A stretch of DNA of 64,000 bases from Oerskovia douganii (GTDB taxonomy: Bacteria; Actinomycetota; Actinomycetes; Actinomycetales; Cellulomonadaceae), in contig NZ_JACSPN010000003.1 in the NCBI RefSeq assembly GCF_015142735.1, positions 155,727 through 219,726 on the forward strand, read 5' to 3'. The position numbers and the translations under genes are program-made. Positions 36,612 through 46,604 of the stretch are shown one piece after another. The stretch's first letter is position 1. Every line of letters starts with the position of its first letter. The notes below the pieces were generated by a model that had not been told where the DNA came from, did not search any database, and saw nothing but the letters and a program-made list of their open reading frames with translations.

Positions 36612-36617
36612 TACCCT
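36612..36617 (+). promoter_or_regulatory. -10 box of sucCD
   Basis: TACCCT, with the palindromic operator starting 8 bp downstream, at the predicted transcription start. The rest of the stretch from 36433 shows no gene. Confidence 0.4.
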
Positions 36618-36624
36618 GTGACGG

Positions 36625-36646
36625 GATGTCTCGATGTCGAGACATC
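36625..36646 (+). promoter_or_regulatory. Palindromic operator upstream of sucCD
   Basis: A perfect 10-bp inverted repeat GATGTCTCGA / TCGAGACATC with a 2-bp centre (TG). Its core TCTCGATGTCGAGA (36629-36642) recurs with one change upstream of icd. Position just after the -10 suggests a repressor site. The regulator is not in the window or not recognised. Confidence 0.65.
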
Positions 36647-36686
36647 GGTAAGCCGGTCAGGCAGTCAGATGGAAGGACGACACAGG

Positions 36687-37859
36687 GTGGACCTGTTCGA
36701 ATACCAGGCGCGCGACATCTTCGAGAAGCACGGGGTTCCCGTGCTGGGCGGCGTGGTCGCCACGACCCCCGAAGAGGCTCGCGAGGGCGCTGAGAAGCTC
36801 GGTGGCGGGACCGTGGTCGTCAAGGCCCAGGTCAAGGTCGGAGGGCGAGGCAAGGCAGGCGGCGTCAAGCTCGCCCACTCGCCCGAGGAGGCCGCCGAGA
36901 AGGCGTCCGAGATCCTCGGCATGGACATCAAGGGCCACACGGTCCACCGCGTCATGATCGCGGAGGGCGCGAAGATCGCCGAGGAGTTCTACTTCTCGGT
37001 GCTCCTCGACCGCTCCAACCGCACCTACCTCGCCATGGCGAGCGTCGAGGGCGGCATGGAGATCGAGGTCCTCGCGGTCGAGCGCCCCGAGGCGCTCGCC
37101 AAGGTCCCCGTGGACCCGACCGTCGGCATCGACCAGGCGAAGGCCGACGAGATCGTCGCCGCCGCCGGGTTCGCCGACGACATCAAGGCGCAGGTCGCCG
37201 ACGTCATCCAGAAGCTGTGGACCGTCTACAAGGAGGAGGACGCGACCCTGGTCGAGGTCAACCCCCTGGTCCGCACCGAGGACGGCTCGATCGTCGCGCT
37301 CGACGGCAAGGTGACCATCGACGAGAACGCCGGGTTCCGCCACGCGGACCACGCCGAGCTCGAGGACAAGGACGCGGCCGACCCTCTCGAGGCCAAGGCC
37401 AAGGAGAACGACCTCAACTACGTCAAGCTCGACGGCCAGGTCGGCATCATCGGCAACGGCGCGGGCCTCGTCATGAGCACGCTCGACGTCGTCGCGTACG
37501 CCGGTGAGCAGCACGGCGGCGTCAAGCCCGCCAACTTCCTCGACATCGGCGGCGGCGCCTCGGCGGCCGTCATGGCCGCGGGCCTGGACGTCATCCTCAA
37601 CGACGAGCAGGTCAAGAGCGTGTTCGTCAACGTCTTCGGCGGCATCACGGCGTGCGACGAGGTCGCCAACGGCATCGTCCAGGCGCTCGCGATCCTCGGC
37701 GACGAGGCGAACAAGCCGCTCGTCGTCCGTCTCGACGGCAACAACGTCGAAGAGGGCCGCGCGATCCTCGCCCAGGCGAACCACCCGCTCGTCACCCTGG
37801 CCGAGACGATGGACGGCGGCGCCAGCAAGGCTGCCGAGCTGGCCAACGCCGCTTCCTGA
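36687..37859 (+). CDS. sucC: Succinyl-CoA synthetase beta subunit
   Basis: ATP-grasp subunit of 390 aa of the TCA-cycle succinyl-CoA synthetase. It starts [22 protein letters not shown] as in the family. Visible are the nucleotide region [20 protein letters not shown], the metal-site block [37 protein letters not shown], and [13 protein letters not shown], then [16 protein letters not shown]. The GTG at 36687 is chosen from the family start and a GGAAGGA 9 nt upstream. sucD follows after 30 bp. Confidence 0.97.
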   Translation: MDLFEYQARDIFEKHGVPVLGGVVATTPEEAREGAEKLGGGTVVVKAQVKVGGRGKAGGVKLAHSPEEAAEKASEILGMDIKGHTVHRVMIAEGAKIAEEFYFSVLLDRSNRTYLAMASVEGGMEIEVLAVERPEALAKVPVDPTVGIDQAKADEIVAAAGFADDIKAQVADVIQKLWTVYKEEDATLVEVNPLVRTEDGSIVALDGKVTIDENAGFRHADHAELEDKDAADPLEAKAKENDLNYVKLDGQVGIIGNGAGLVMSTLDVVAYAGEQHGGVKPANFLDIGGGASAAVMAAGLDVILNDEQVKSVFVNVFGGITACDEVANGIVQALAILGDEANKPLVVRLDGNNVEEGRAILAQANHPLVTLAETMDGGASKAAELANAAS

Positions 37860-37889
37860 CCCGAGACCCGAGAGAGAAAACAGACAGAC

Positions 37890-38777
37890 ATGGCAATCTT
37901 CATCAACGAGGACTCCAAGGTCATCGTCCAGGGCATGACGGGTTCGGAGGGCCAGAAGCACACGACGCGCATGCTGGCCTCCGGCACCAACATCGTGGGC
38001 GGCGTGAACCCGCGCAAGGCCGGCACCTCGGTCTCCTTCCCGAAGGGGGAGGGCACGGTCGACGTCCCCGTCTTCGGGTCCGTCGCCGAGGCCATCGCTG
38101 CCACGGGCGCCGACGTCTCCGTGATCTTCGTGCCCCCGGCGTTCACGAAGTCCGCGGTCGTCGAGTCCATCGAGGCCGGCATGCCGCTGACCGTCATCAT
38201 CACCGAGGGCGTCCCGGTCGCGGACTCCGCGGAGTTCTTCACCCTGGCCGAGGCCAAGGGCGTCCGCCTCATCGGCCCCAACTGCCCGGGCATCATCAGC
38301 CCCGGGAAGTCGAACGTCGGGATCATCCCGGCCGACATCACGGGCCCCGGCAAGATCGGGCTCGTCTCGAAGTCCGGCACGCTGACCTACCAGATGATGT
38401 ACGAGCTGCGTGACTTCGGCTTCTCGACCGCGATCGGCATCGGCGGCGACCCGATCATCGGCACCACGCACATCGACGCCCTCGCGGCGTTCGAGGCGGA
38501 CCCCGACACCGAGGCGATCGTCATGATCGGCGAGATCGGTGGCGACGCCGAGGAGCGTGCCGCGGCGTACATCCAGGCGCACGTGACCAAGCCGGTCGTC
38601 GGCTACGTCGCGGGCTTCACGGCTCCCGAGGGCAAGACCATGGGCCACGCCGGCGCCATCGTCTCCGGCTCGTCGGGCACCGCGCAGGCCAAGAAGGAGG
38701 CCCTCGAGGCCGCGGGCGTCAAGGTCGGCAAGACGCCGTCCGAGACCGCCGCTCTCATGCGCGAGATCCTGTCCTGA
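37890..38777 (+). CDS. sucD: Succinyl-CoA synthetase alpha subunit
   Basis: CoA-binding subunit of 295 aa. CoA-site block [31 protein letters not shown] begins near residue 12. Later motifs are [54 protein letters not shown], and the active-site His in [17 protein letters not shown]. Forms the heterodimer with SucC and shares its promoter. A hairpin terminator follows. Confidence 0.97.
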   Translation: MAIFINEDSKVIVQGMTGSEGQKHTTRMLASGTNIVGGVNPRKAGTSVSFPKGEGTVDVPVFGSVAEAIAATGADVSVIFVPPAFTKSAVVESIEAGMPLTVIITEGVPVADSAEFFTLAEAKGVRLIGPNCPGIISPGKSNVGIIPADITGPGKIGLVSKSGTLTYQMMYELRDFGFSTAIGIGGDPIIGTTHIDALAAFEADPDTEAIVMIGEIGGDAEERAAAYIQAHVTKPVVGYVAGFTAPEGKTMGHAGAIVSGSSGTAQAKKEALEAAGVKVGKTPSETAALMREILS

Positions 38778-38809
38778 TCACGCCCCGCTGAGCACCCGCT
38801 CAGCCGGCT

Positions 38810-38844
38810 CGACGGCGCCCGGTCCCTGCGGCCGGGCGCCGTCG
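38810..38844 (+). terminator. Terminator hairpin after sucD
   Basis: CGACGGCGCCCGG / CCGGGCGCCGTCG, a perfect 13-bp stem with a 9-nt loop, 33 nt after the sucD stop. Confidence 0.7.
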
Positions 38845-38940
38845 GCGTACCCTGTCCTTCCCGGTGCGAGCCTGTCGCCGGGGTGCCGATCGCGGGCGCG
38901 CCGCCCGGCCTGCGGCACGAGGGCCGACCGATCGACGACG

Positions 38941-40236
38941 ATGGAGACCATGACCACGCCCACGCAGTCCGCCGCCGGGCGACGGGCCCCCCGCACGGTC
39001 GAGGAGCCCACCCCGCGGCCCCGACGTTCCCTCGAAGCACCGCGCCGCTGGGTCTCGGGACTCGTCGCCGCGCTCCAGGCGCTCGCGCTCTCGCTGGCCG
39101 TGGTGATCCTGCCGGCGGTCACGGCGTTCCTCGCGTCCTCGACGGGGGCGGGGGAGGGGGACACCGGCGGCTGGGGGCAGTCCGTGTCGGTCGCCGCCGG
39201 GTTCTGGCTCCTGGCCCACGGTGTCCCGCTGGCCGCGGCCGGGACGTCGATCACCCTCGTGCCCCTCGGCCTCACGGCCCTGGTCGTCTTCACGTGCTTC
39301 GCGTCGGCGCGGCGCTCTGCGCACACCGCGACGTCGTCGTGGGTGGTCGGCGTCGCGGTGTACGCGCTCGCGACGCTGGTGATCGCGCTGCTCGCAGGGT
39401 CGGCGCCGGGGTGGGACGTCCTGTTCGCCCCCCTGGGCGGCGCGGTCGTGGCGGGAGTCGGCCTGGGGGCAGGGATCCTCGCACGCCCCGACGCCCCGCG
39501 CGTCGGTGAGGTGACGGCCCTGCTCGACCCCTGGGTCCCGCCCGTCGTCCGCCTCGGGGCCCGTGCCGGGCTGCTGGGGGTGGCGCTCCTGGTCGGGCTG
39601 TCGAGCGTGGTGGCCGGTGTCTGGGTCGTCGCGGGCCGCGCGACGTCGGGGGACATCATCGTCGGCCTCGCGCCGGGCGCGGTCGGCGGCCTCATCCTGG
39701 CGGTCTCCCAGCTCGCGGTCGTGCCGAACCTCGTGCTCTGGGTGAGCTCGTGGATCGCGGGACCGGGCTTCGTGGTGGGTGAGGGCAGCAGCTTCACGGC
39801 GAGCGCGTCCCTGCCCGGCGCGCTGCCCGCGATCCCTCTCCTGGGTGCGATGCCCGGCCCCGAGTGGACGACCGTCCTGGCATCGTTCGCGCCCGTGCTC
39901 GTCGTGGTCCTGGGTGTCGTCGCCGGGGCGTTCGTCTGGCGTCGTTGCGGCGGGCACGGCGCCCGGTGGGCCGACCTGGGGCTCGCGGTGCTGGGTGTCG
40001 CCCTGGCGGCCGGCCTGCTCGTGGTGCTGCTGCAGACCGTGGCGGGCGGCGCCGTCGGGCCGGGGCGCATGGCCCAGGTCGGGGCACCGCCCCTGTTCGC
40101 CGGGGGCATCGTCGCCGCGGAGGTCGCGGGCGGTGCGGCGCTCGCCCTCGTGTGGGGCAAGGCGGCCGTCACCGAGCGCGTACGGCACCGCCACGACGAG
40201 ACCGCGCACGACGGCGGCACGGACCCCGTCGGCTGA
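38941..40236 (+). CDS. DUF6350 family polytopic membrane protein
   Basis: Protein of 431 aa with about ten hydrophobic helices, a basic N-terminus of about 35 residues and a His/Asp-rich hydrophilic end. Many actinobacteria carry such a protein (DUF6350) next to purN, as here. Function is unknown; the layout suggests a transporter or channel. ATG 38941 and ATG 38950 are both possible. A GGAG lies too close to the second to decide. Confidence 0.75.
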   Translation: METMTTPTQSAAGRRAPRTVEEPTPRPRRSLEAPRRWVSGLVAALQALALSLAVVILPAVTAFLASSTGAGEGDTGGWGQSVSVAAGFWLLAHGVPLAAAGTSITLVPLGLTALVVFTCFASARRSAHTATSSWVVGVAVYALATLVIALLAGSAPGWDVLFAPLGGAVVAGVGLGAGILARPDAPRVGEVTALLDPWVPPVVRLGARAGLLGVALLVGLSSVVAGVWVVAGRATSGDIIVGLAPGAVGGLILAVSQLAVVPNLVLWVSSWIAGPGFVVGEGSSFTASASLPGALPAIPLLGAMPGPEWTTVLASFAPVLVVVLGVVAGAFVWRRCGGHGARWADLGLAVLGVALAAGLLVVLLQTVAGGAVGPGRMAQVGAPPLFAGGIVAAEVAGGAALALVWGKAAVTERVRHRHDETAHDGGTDPVG

Positions 40237-40281
40237 CCTCGCCCCGGGCGACGGGCCAGGGGACAGGGGCGGGCGCCGGGC

Positions 40282-40848
40282 CTACCGGCGCAGGCGGTCC
40301 TGGGTCCACTGCTCGCGCGCCTGCTCGTACTGCACCGCGCACTCCTGCTGGGCCGCGACCGTGATCGCGCCGTCGAGGCACTGCTGGTTGTCGAGCTCGA
40401 CGTCCCACATCGCGAGGCTGCCGAGCATCGACAGCGACATGGTCGCGGTCAGGCCCAGTCCCACCGCGACGACCGGCAGCAGCGCACCGCCGAGGCGGGC
40501 ACGCCACACCGCGCGCATCGCGCGGACCCCGAACACGATGGTCACGACCGCGAAGAAGAGGCTCGCGACCCGCCACGGGAAGGCCAGCGAGCTCGTGACG
40601 ATCGTGACGAGCATGAGCAGCCCGAAGTGCAGGACCTGACGCGTGGTCGCCCGCAGCGTGTCGGGGTCGACCGGGGTCGGCGGCTCGCCGGGGGCCGGGG
40701 CGCCGGGACCGGAGGGCCGGTGGTCGTCCCTGCCGTCCGCGGGCCGGGGTGCCGGGCGAGGGCCCTGGGCCGGGGGAGGGGTGGGCTTCCGCGCCTCGTC
40801 GGTCGGCTTCTCGGTGCCGGGACGTGGGGGCGCGTACGGGTTGCCCAT
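40282..40848 (-). CDS. Three-helix membrane protein, unknown
   Basis: Protein of 188 aa. The first 75 residues are Pro-rich and disordered (MGNPYAPPRPG start). Helices lie at about 75-97 (HFGLLMLVTIVTSSLAFPW), 100-118 and 128-150, followed by an extracellular-looking tail with two Cys (QQCLDGAITVAAQQECA) that could pair. No family recognised. It lies between convergent DUF6350 and divergent purN genes. Confidence 0.75.
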   Translation of the reverse strand: MGNPYAPPRPGTEKPTDEARKPTPPPAQGPRPAPRPADGRDDHRPSGPGAPAPGEPPTPVDPDTLRATTRQVLHFGLLMLVTIVTSSLAFPWRVASLFFAVVTIVFGVRAMRAVWRARLGGALLPVVAVGLGLTATMSLSMLGSLAMWDVELDNQQCLDGAITVAAQQECAVQYEQAREQWTQDRLRR

Positions 40849-40948
40849 GGGCAGCTCCTCGGTGGTTCGCGGGCGGCGACGCGGCGGGCCGGTGCGCTTC
40901 CTCCGTCCGGGGGCGGAAGGGGCTGACCGGTACCCGCCCGGCGCGGAC

Positions 40949-40954
40949 TAGGGT
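40949..40954 (+). promoter_or_regulatory. -10 box of purN
   Basis: TAGGGT, 57 nt before the purN GTG. A GAGGAG ribosome site precedes the start codon, so this gene has a normal leader. Confidence 0.35.
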
Positions 40955-41011
40955 GGTGCCTGGCTCTTCTGCCCTCATTCTCCCCCACTGCCGACGCCTC
41001 CGAGGAGCACC

Positions 41012-41653
41012 GTGCGCACACCTTCCGGTCAGCCCATCGACACGACGAGCGCGGCGCGGGTCGTCGTCCTCGTCTCGGGCGCGGGCAGCAACCTCGCGGC
41101 GCTGCTCGCGGCGCACGAGGACCACGCGTACGGGGCGCGGGTCGTGGGCGTCGTCACGGACAGGCCGGGCGCCGGGGCGCTCGACCTGGCCCGGGAGGCC
41201 GGGGTCGCGTCGGTGGTCGTCGCGCCGGGCGACTTCGCGGACCGCGACGCGTGGAACGACGGCGTCGCGCAGGCCGTGGCGGTCTTCTCGCCGGACCTGG
41301 TGGTCCTCGCGGGGTTCATGCGCATCCTGAGCCCGGCGTTCGTGGACCGCTTCGCGGGCCGGACGATCAACACCCACCCGGCGCTCCTGCCGTCGTTCCC
41401 GGGGGCGCACGGGGTCCGCGACGCGCTCGCGTACGGCGTCAAGGTCACGGGCTGCACGGTCCACGTGGTCGACACCGGGGTGGACACGGGGCCGATCGTC
41501 GCGCAGGCGGCCGTGACCGTGGAGGACTCCGACGACGAGTCGACGCTGCACGAGCGCATCAAGGTCGTCGAGCGGGCGCTGCTGGTCGAGACGGTGGGGC
41601 GTGCGGCCCGCGAGGGGCTGCGGGTCGAGGGGCGCCGGGCGCTGCTGGGCTGA
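41012..41653 (+). CDS. purN: Phosphoribosylglycinamide formyltransferase
   Basis: Enzyme of 213 aa that adds a formyl group from 10-formyl-THF to GAR in purine synthesis. Motifs: VVVLVSGAGSNLAALLAA, LVVLAGFMRILSPAFVDRF, the catalytic NTHPALLPSFPGAHGVRDAL (Asn-His), and GCTVHVVDTGVDTGPIVAQ with the catalytic Asp. The GTG is preceded by GAGGAG. purH follows after a 194-bp gap that contains a ZTP riboswitch, so the two purine genes are separately controlled. Confidence 0.96.
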   Translation: MRTPSGQPIDTTSAARVVVLVSGAGSNLAALLAAHEDHAYGARVVGVVTDRPGAGALDLAREAGVASVVVAPGDFADRDAWNDGVAQAVAVFSPDLVVLAGFMRILSPAFVDRFAGRTINTHPALLPSFPGAHGVRDALAYGVKVTGCTVHVVDTGVDTGPIVAQAAVTVEDSDDESTLHERIKVVERALLVETVGRAAREGLRVEGRRALLG

Positions 41654-41707
41654 GGATCTCGCGCCGGAGCACCCGTCCGGCGCCCCGGCGCCGCGCGCGG
41701 GGAGCGG

Positions 41708-41713
41708 TAGGAT
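41708..41713 (+). promoter_or_regulatory. -10 box before the ZTP riboswitch
   Basis: TAGGAT, placing the start of transcription close to 41720, directly at the riboswitch 5' end. Confidence 0.5.
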
Positions 41714-41719
41714 CGGAGG

Positions 41720-41805
41720 CGGCCGCGACTGGCGAGGGTGGGAACGACCACCGGGGAGCGTCCGAGAGACCTGTTGGTGCGTCGTCCGCCTGGGCGCCTG
41801 GGTGA
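41720..41805 (+). promoter_or_regulatory. ZTP riboswitch (pfl motif)
   Basis: The conserved blocks of the ZMP/ZTP aptamer occur in order: GCGACTGGCGAGGGTGGGAA, then CCACCGGGGAGCG, then a variable linker, then CCGCCTGGGC, the pseudoknot strand. The site lies 43-128 nt before purH, whose enzyme consumes ZMP (AICAR). High ZTP signals low folate and should raise purH expression. No clear terminator separates it from the ATG, so control at translation is as likely as at transcription. Confidence 0.9.
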
Positions 41806-41847
41806 CCGGTATTCCCGCGACCCGCTGACGACCCACAGGAGCACCCG

Positions 41848-43518
41848 ATGTCCGTACGTCCCCACGCCACCCCCGCCCCCGGCACGTTCCAGATCGCCGA
41901 CGACGCCCAGCGTCCCGTGCGCCGTGCCCTGCTGAGCGTCTACGACAAGACCGGCCTGGTCGAGCTCGCCACGGCACTGCACGCCGCAGGCGTCGAGCTC
42001 GTCTCGACCGGCTCGACCGCGTCCACGGTCGCGGCGGCCGGCATCCCCGTGACCAAGGTCGAGGAGCTCACGGGCTTCCCCGAGTGCCTCGAGGGACGCG
42101 TCAAGACGCTGCACCCGCGCGTGCACGCAGGGATCCTTGCCGACACCCGCAAGCAGGACCACCTCGAGCAGCTCGCGCAGCTCGAGATCGCACCGTTCGA
42201 GCTCGTGGTCGTCAACCTGTACCCGTTCGCGGACACGGTCGCGTCGGGCGCCGGCCCGGACGCCGTGATCGAGCAGATCGACATCGGCGGGCCCTCGATG
42301 GTCCGCGCCGCGGCGAAGAACCACCCGAGCGTGGCCGTCGTCGTCGACCCGGCCGCGTACGGCGACGTGATCGCCGCGGTCCGGGCGGGCGGCTTCACGT
42401 ACGCGCAGCGCAAGGCTCTCGCGGCGCAGGCGTTCGTGCACACCGCGACCTACGACGTCGCGGTGGCGTCGTGGATGAGCAGCGTCGTCGCGCCCACGGA
42501 CGCCGCTGAGATCGACGGCGAGACGGTGAGCACCGGCTTCCCGGCCTGGGTCGGCGCCACCTGGGACCGCTCCGACGTGCTGCGCTACGGCGAGAACCCG
42601 CACCAGCGCGCGGCGCTCTACACCAACGGCCACGGCTCGACGGGCCTCGCGCAGGCGACCCAGCTCCACGGCAAGGCCATGAGCTACAACAACTACGTCG
42701 ACGCCGACGCCGCGTGGCGCGCCGCGCACGACCACGGCGACGTCCCGACGGTCGCGATCATCAAGCACGCCAACCCGTGCGGCGTCGCGGTCGGCACCGA
42801 CGTGGCGGACGCCCACGCCAAGGCCCACGCGACCGACCCGGTCTCGGCGTACGGCGGGGTCATCGCGACCAACGCCGTGGTGAGCGCGGCTGCGGCGGAG
42901 CAGATCGCGGGCGTCTTCACCGAGGTCGTCGTGGCCCCGGGCTACGAGCCCGAGGCGCTCGAGATCCTCTCGCGCAAGAAGAACGTCCGTCTGCTCCAGG
43001 TCGACGGCGCCCCGAGCGCGGGCGTCGAGATCCGTCCCGTCTCGGGTGGTCTGCTCATGCAGCAGGTCGACCGCATCGACGCCGCGACGGAGAACGGTGG
43101 CGACAGCCCCGAGTCGTGGACCCTCGCGACGGGCGAGGCTGCGGACGCCGAGACGCTCGCGGACCTCGAGTTCGCGTGGCGTGCCGTGCGTGCCGCGAAG
43201 TCGAACGCGATCCTGCTCGCCAAGGGCGGGGCAGCGGTCGGCATCGGCATGGGCCAGGTCAACCGCGTCGACTCGTGCCGCCTGTCGGTCGAGCGTGCCA
43301 ACACCCTGGGTGCCGAGGGCGAGGAGCGTGCGCGCGGCTCGGTGGCCGCGTCCGACGCGTTCTTCCCGTTCGCGGACGGCCTGCAGGTCCTGCTCGACGC
43401 GGGCGTCAAGGCCGTGGTCCAGCCCGGTGGCTCGGTCCGTGACGACGAGGTCGTCGCCGCCGCGCAGGCTGCCGGCGTCACGCTCTACCTGACGGGCACG
43501 CGCCACTTCGCGCACTGA
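41848..43518 (+). CDS. purH: Bifunctional AICAR formyltransferase / IMP cyclohydrolase
   Basis: Enzyme of 556 aa for the last two steps of IMP synthesis. The N-terminal cyclohydrolase (MGS fold, about 25-225) has [28 protein letters not shown] and [27 protein letters not shown]. The C-terminal transformylase has [29 protein letters not shown], the catalytic Lys-His of [11 protein letters not shown], and [10 protein letters not shown]-type end motifs. It is governed by the ZTP riboswitch upstream. A 14-bp hairpin follows the gene. Confidence 0.97.
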   Translation: MSVRPHATPAPGTFQIADDAQRPVRRALLSVYDKTGLVELATALHAAGVELVSTGSTASTVAAAGIPVTKVEELTGFPECLEGRVKTLHPRVHAGILADTRKQDHLEQLAQLEIAPFELVVVNLYPFADTVASGAGPDAVIEQIDIGGPSMVRAAAKNHPSVAVVVDPAAYGDVIAAVRAGGFTYAQRKALAAQAFVHTATYDVAVASWMSSVVAPTDAAEIDGETVSTGFPAWVGATWDRSDVLRYGENPHQRAALYTNGHGSTGLAQATQLHGKAMSYNNYVDADAAWRAAHDHGDVPTVAIIKHANPCGVAVGTDVADAHAKAHATDPVSAYGGVIATNAVVSAAAAEQIAGVFTEVVVAPGYEPEALEILSRKKNVRLLQVDGAPSAGVEIRPVSGGLLMQQVDRIDAATENGGDSPESWTLATGEAADAETLADLEFAWRAVRAAKSNAILLAKGGAAVGIGMGQVNRVDSCRLSVERANTLGAEGEERARGSVAASDAFFPFADGLQVLLDAGVKAVVQPGGSVRDDEVVAAAQAAGVTLYLTGTRHFAH

Positions 43519-43534
43519 CCTGGTTCGTCCCGGC

Positions 43535-43579
43535 GCACGCGGTCGTCGTACCCTGCCTCAGGGCGCGACGACCGCGTGC
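43535..43579 (+). terminator. Terminator hairpin after purH
   Basis: GCACGCGGTCGTCG / CGACGACCGCGTGC, a perfect 14-bp stem. A second small hairpin (CCCTGCCTCAGGG) occupies the loop. Confidence 0.7.
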
Positions 43580-43650
43580 CCGTCCAGCACCGTAGAACGT
43601 TCGACTCCCGGAAGGGCCAGCTCGATCGCCCCCGCCTCCAGGAGTCCGTC

Positions 43651-45117
43651 ATGAGTGCCCCGATCACCGTCCTCGCCGCCCTGCGCTCGCCCCGGCTCCT
43701 GCGCACCGAGGTCCTGGGCGGACTCGTCGTCGCCCTGGCCCTGATCCCCGAGGCGATCTCGTTCTCGATCATCGCGGGCGTGGACCCGCGGGTGGGGCTC
43801 TTCGCGTCGTTCACCATGGCGGTGTCCATCGCGTTCCTGGGCGGACGTCCGGCCATGATCTCCGCGGCGACAGGGGCCGTAGCGCTCGTCATCGCGCCCG
43901 TGATGCGCGAGCACGGGTTCGACCACCTGGTCGCGACGGTCCTGCTCGCGGGGGTGATCCAGATCGTGCTGGCCCTGCTGGGCGTCGTGCGGCTGCTGCG
44001 CTTCATCCCGCGCTCCGTCATGGTCGGGTTCGTCAACGCGCTCGCGATCCTCGTGGCACTGGCCCAGCTCCCGCAGCTGATCGACGTCCCGTGGCTCGTG
44101 TATCCGCTGGTCGCGGTGGGGATCGCGATCATCGTGGGTCTGCCGCGATGGACGTCCGTGGTTCCCGCCCCGCTCGTCGCGATCGTCGCCCTGACGGCCG
44201 CGGTGGTCCTGTCCGGGGCCCACGTCCCGACGGTGGGGGACCAGGGGGCGCTGCCCGACTCGCTGCCCGGGTTCTTCTGGCCCGACGTCCCCTGGACCCT
44301 CGAGACCCTGCGGATCATCACACCGTACGCGCTGGGCATGGCGCTGGTCGGGCTGCTCGAGTCGCTCATGACGGCGAAGCTCGTCGACGAGGTCACCGAC
44401 ACGGGGTCGAGCAAGACGCGCGAGTCGTGGGGGCAGGGCGGTGCCAACATCATCACGGGGCTGTTCGGCGGCATGGGAGGGTGCGCGATGATCGGCCAGA
44501 CCATGATCAACGTGAAGGTCTCGGGTGCGCGTACCCGGCTCTCGACGTTCCTGGCCGGGGTCTTCCTCCTGGTGCTCGTGGTCGTCCTGGGGGACGTGGT
44601 CGCCGTGATCCCCATGGCCGCCCTGGTCGCGGTCATGCTCATGGTGTGCGTCGCGACGTTCGACTGGCACTCGGTGCGCCCCAGCACGCTGCGGCGCATG
44701 CCGTGGAGCGAGACCGTCGTCATGGTCGTCACGGTCGTCGTGACCGTGACCACGCACAACCTGGCGTTCGGTGTCGTGGGCGGGGTCCTGGTCGCGATGG
44801 TCGCGTTCGCGCGCCGGGTCGCGCACCTGACGCAGGTCACGAGCGAGGACGGGCCCGGCGGCGTGCGTACCTACCGCGTCACGGGCGCCCTGTTCTTCGC
44901 CTCGTCGAACGACCTGGTGCACCAGTTCGCGTACGCGACCGATCCTGACGAGGTCACGGTCGACCTGAGCGGTGCGCACGTGTGGGACGCGTCGAGCGTC
45001 GCGACGCTCGACGCGATCACCGCGAAGTACGGGTCGCTCGGCAAGCGGGTGACCCTCGTGGGGCTCAACGAGGACAGCGGTCGTCGGATCGCGCTGCTCG
45101 CGGGGCGCCTCGGCTGA
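43651..45117 (+). CDS. SulP family anion transporter with STAS domain
   Basis: Transporter of 488 aa. The membrane domain starts at about residue 18, with the SulP signature region around [28 protein letters not shown] and a second inverted repeat ([41 protein letters not shown]). The cytoplasmic STAS domain (about 405-488) reads [21 protein letters not shown]. Family members carry sulfate, bicarbonate or other anions; a link to the sulfur operon 15 kb away is possible but unsupported. CAGGAG precedes the ATG. Confidence 0.92.
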   Translation: MSAPITVLAALRSPRLLRTEVLGGLVVALALIPEAISFSIIAGVDPRVGLFASFTMAVSIAFLGGRPAMISAATGAVALVIAPVMREHGFDHLVATVLLAGVIQIVLALLGVVRLLRFIPRSVMVGFVNALAILVALAQLPQLIDVPWLVYPLVAVGIAIIVGLPRWTSVVPAPLVAIVALTAAVVLSGAHVPTVGDQGALPDSLPGFFWPDVPWTLETLRIITPYALGMALVGLLESLMTAKLVDEVTDTGSSKTRESWGQGGANIITGLFGGMGGCAMIGQTMINVKVSGARTRLSTFLAGVFLLVLVVVLGDVVAVIPMAALVAVMLMVCVATFDWHSVRPSTLRRMPWSETVVMVVTVVVTVTTHNLAFGVVGGVLVAMVAFARRVAHLTQVTSEDGPGGVRTYRVTGALFFASSNDLVHQFAYATDPDEVTVDLSGAHVWDASSVATLDAITAKYGSLGKRVTLVGLNEDSGRRIALLAGRLG

Positions 45118-45143
45118 TCGCGGCACGAGCCGCCGGGGTTGCG

Positions 45144-46553
45144 TCAGACCACGGCGTCGCGCAGCCTGCGCGACGGGTCGGTCGCTGCCTCGACGTCGAC
45201 GTGCAGCGCCACGTCGCGGTTCATGAGCTTGCGCACCGGACCCACCTCGCGCGGGGCGTCGACCACGAGGATCGCGCGGACGGTCGCGAGGCGGTGCCCC
45301 TCGGCGTTGGTGCGGTGCGCACCTGCGACGGTCTCGAGGTACAGCGCGACCCAGCCCTCGTGGCCCGACGCCCCGCCGCTCGGGTCCCCGCGGTAGACCA
45401 CCTCGTGGAACGGCGAGGGCGTGCCGAACAGCGCGATGTCGTGCCCGAGCTGCTGGGAGAAGACGTACGGGGCGTGCTGGGGGACGGGCGCGAGCCCGAG
45501 CAGCTCGCGCACGTGCTGCGGCTCGGCGGGCATCTCGTCGATACCCAGGAGGGCCCGCACGGTCGGCTCGGGGTCGTGCAGCGCGGCGGACCAGTGCCCG
45601 CCGGGCACGGGGCCGAACACCGCGCTGTCGCGCGTCGCGCAGTCGCCCACGGCGTAGAGGCGGCGCAGCGACTTGAGGGGCAGGTGCCCCGAGGTGCCCG
45701 ACGGCGCCGCGACCGTCGGGGGCGCCACCCGCCCCGCGCTGTTCACGCGGATCGAGCCGCGCGGGTCGAGGGGGAGCGTGCCCTTGAGCCACGCGGTCGC
45801 GGGTCGAGCACCGACCGCGGCCAGGACCAGGTCCCCCTCGACCGAGCGGCCGTCCGCGAGCCGCACGCTCGTGGGACCCACCTCGGTGACCTGCGTGCCC
45901 GTGAGGAGCCGTGCCCCGGCCTCGGCGTACCAGCGCACCAGGTGACCCCCGACCTCCGCGCCGAGCTGCCGCTCGAGCGGGGTCTGCGCGGCCTCGAGCA
46001 CGGTGACCTCGCACCCGGCCTTCGACGCCACGCCCGCGAGCTCGGCGCCGATCCAGCCCGCTCCGATCGAGACCAGTCGCGTGCCGGGGACGAGTCGTTC
46101 ACGCAGGCGGGCGGCGTCGTCGGCGGTGTGCAGGGTGAGCGCGGCCTCCCACCCGGCGGGACGGACCGGTTCCGCGCCGAGCGCGAGCACCGCGACGTCC
46201 GCGGTGACGCGTCGACCCGAGCGGGTCGTGATCGTGACGGCGTCCGTGCCGGGGTCGAGGTCCACCGCCGGGTCGTCGAGCCGCGCCTCGTCCGCGAGGG
46301 CGACGACGTCGACCCCCATCTCCTCGACCAGCCAGGCGGGTCTCTGCCGCGTGAAGAGCTCCTTGGACAGCGCAGGGCGGTCGTAGGGCCCGACGCCCTC
46401 GGCGCCGAGGATCGTCACCCGGCCCGAGAACCCGTGGGAGCGCAGCGCGGCGACGGTCTGGGCGCCGGCGAGGCCCGCGCCCACGACGACGACCGACCCG
46501 GTCGCGGGGCGCCGGGAGTGCGGCAGGACGGCGGGGGTGGCTGATGAGGGCAC
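45144..46553 (-). CDS. FAD-dependent ferredoxin reductase-like oxidoreductase
   Basis: Flavoprotein of 469 aa of the ferredoxin/rubredoxin reductase type. FAD motif VVVVGAGLAGAQTVAALRSHGFSG, then LSKELFTRQ, NAD(P) motif LVSIGAGWIGAELAGVASKAGCEVTVLE, and the second FAD block LYAVGDC. The C-terminal domain contains the reductase pattern PYVFSQQLGHDIALFG. It probably passes electrons from NAD(P)H to a ferredoxin or rubredoxin. GTG 46553 is chosen because TACCGT ends 7 nt upstream. The promoter region is shared with the divergent DUF3017 gene. Confidence 0.9.
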   Translation of the reverse strand: MPSSATPAVLPHSRRPATGSVVVVGAGLAGAQTVAALRSHGFSGRVTILGAEGVGPYDRPALSKELFTRQRPAWLVEEMGVDVVALADEARLDDPAVDLDPGTDAVTITTRSGRRVTADVAVLALGAEPVRPAGWEAALTLHTADDAARLRERLVPGTRLVSIGAGWIGAELAGVASKAGCEVTVLEAAQTPLERQLGAEVGGHLVRWYAEAGARLLTGTQVTEVGPTSVRLADGRSVEGDLVLAAVGARPATAWLKGTLPLDPRGSIRVNSAGRVAPPTVAAPSGTSGHLPLKSLRRLYAVGDCATRDSAVFGPVPGGHWSAALHDPEPTVRALLGIDEMPAEPQHVRELLGLAPVPQHAPYVFSQQLGHDIALFGTPSPFHEVVYRGDPSGGASGHEGWVALYLETVAGAHRTNAEGHRLATVRAILVVDAPREVGPVRKLMNRDVALHVDVEAATDPSRRLRDAVV

Positions 46554-46560
46554 GTTCCCT

Positions 46561-46566
46561 ACGGTA
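46561..46566 (-). promoter_or_regulatory. -10 box of leaderless flavoprotein gene
   Basis: On the minus strand TACCGT ends 7 nt before the GTG at 46553. A + strand -10 (TAGGCT, 46575-46580) for the divergent gene lies only 8 bp away, so the two promoters face away from each other across a very short gap. Confidence 0.5.
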
Positions 46567-46604
46567 GTCGGCGGTAGGCTCGGACCTGTGAACTGGTGGG
46601 AAGC

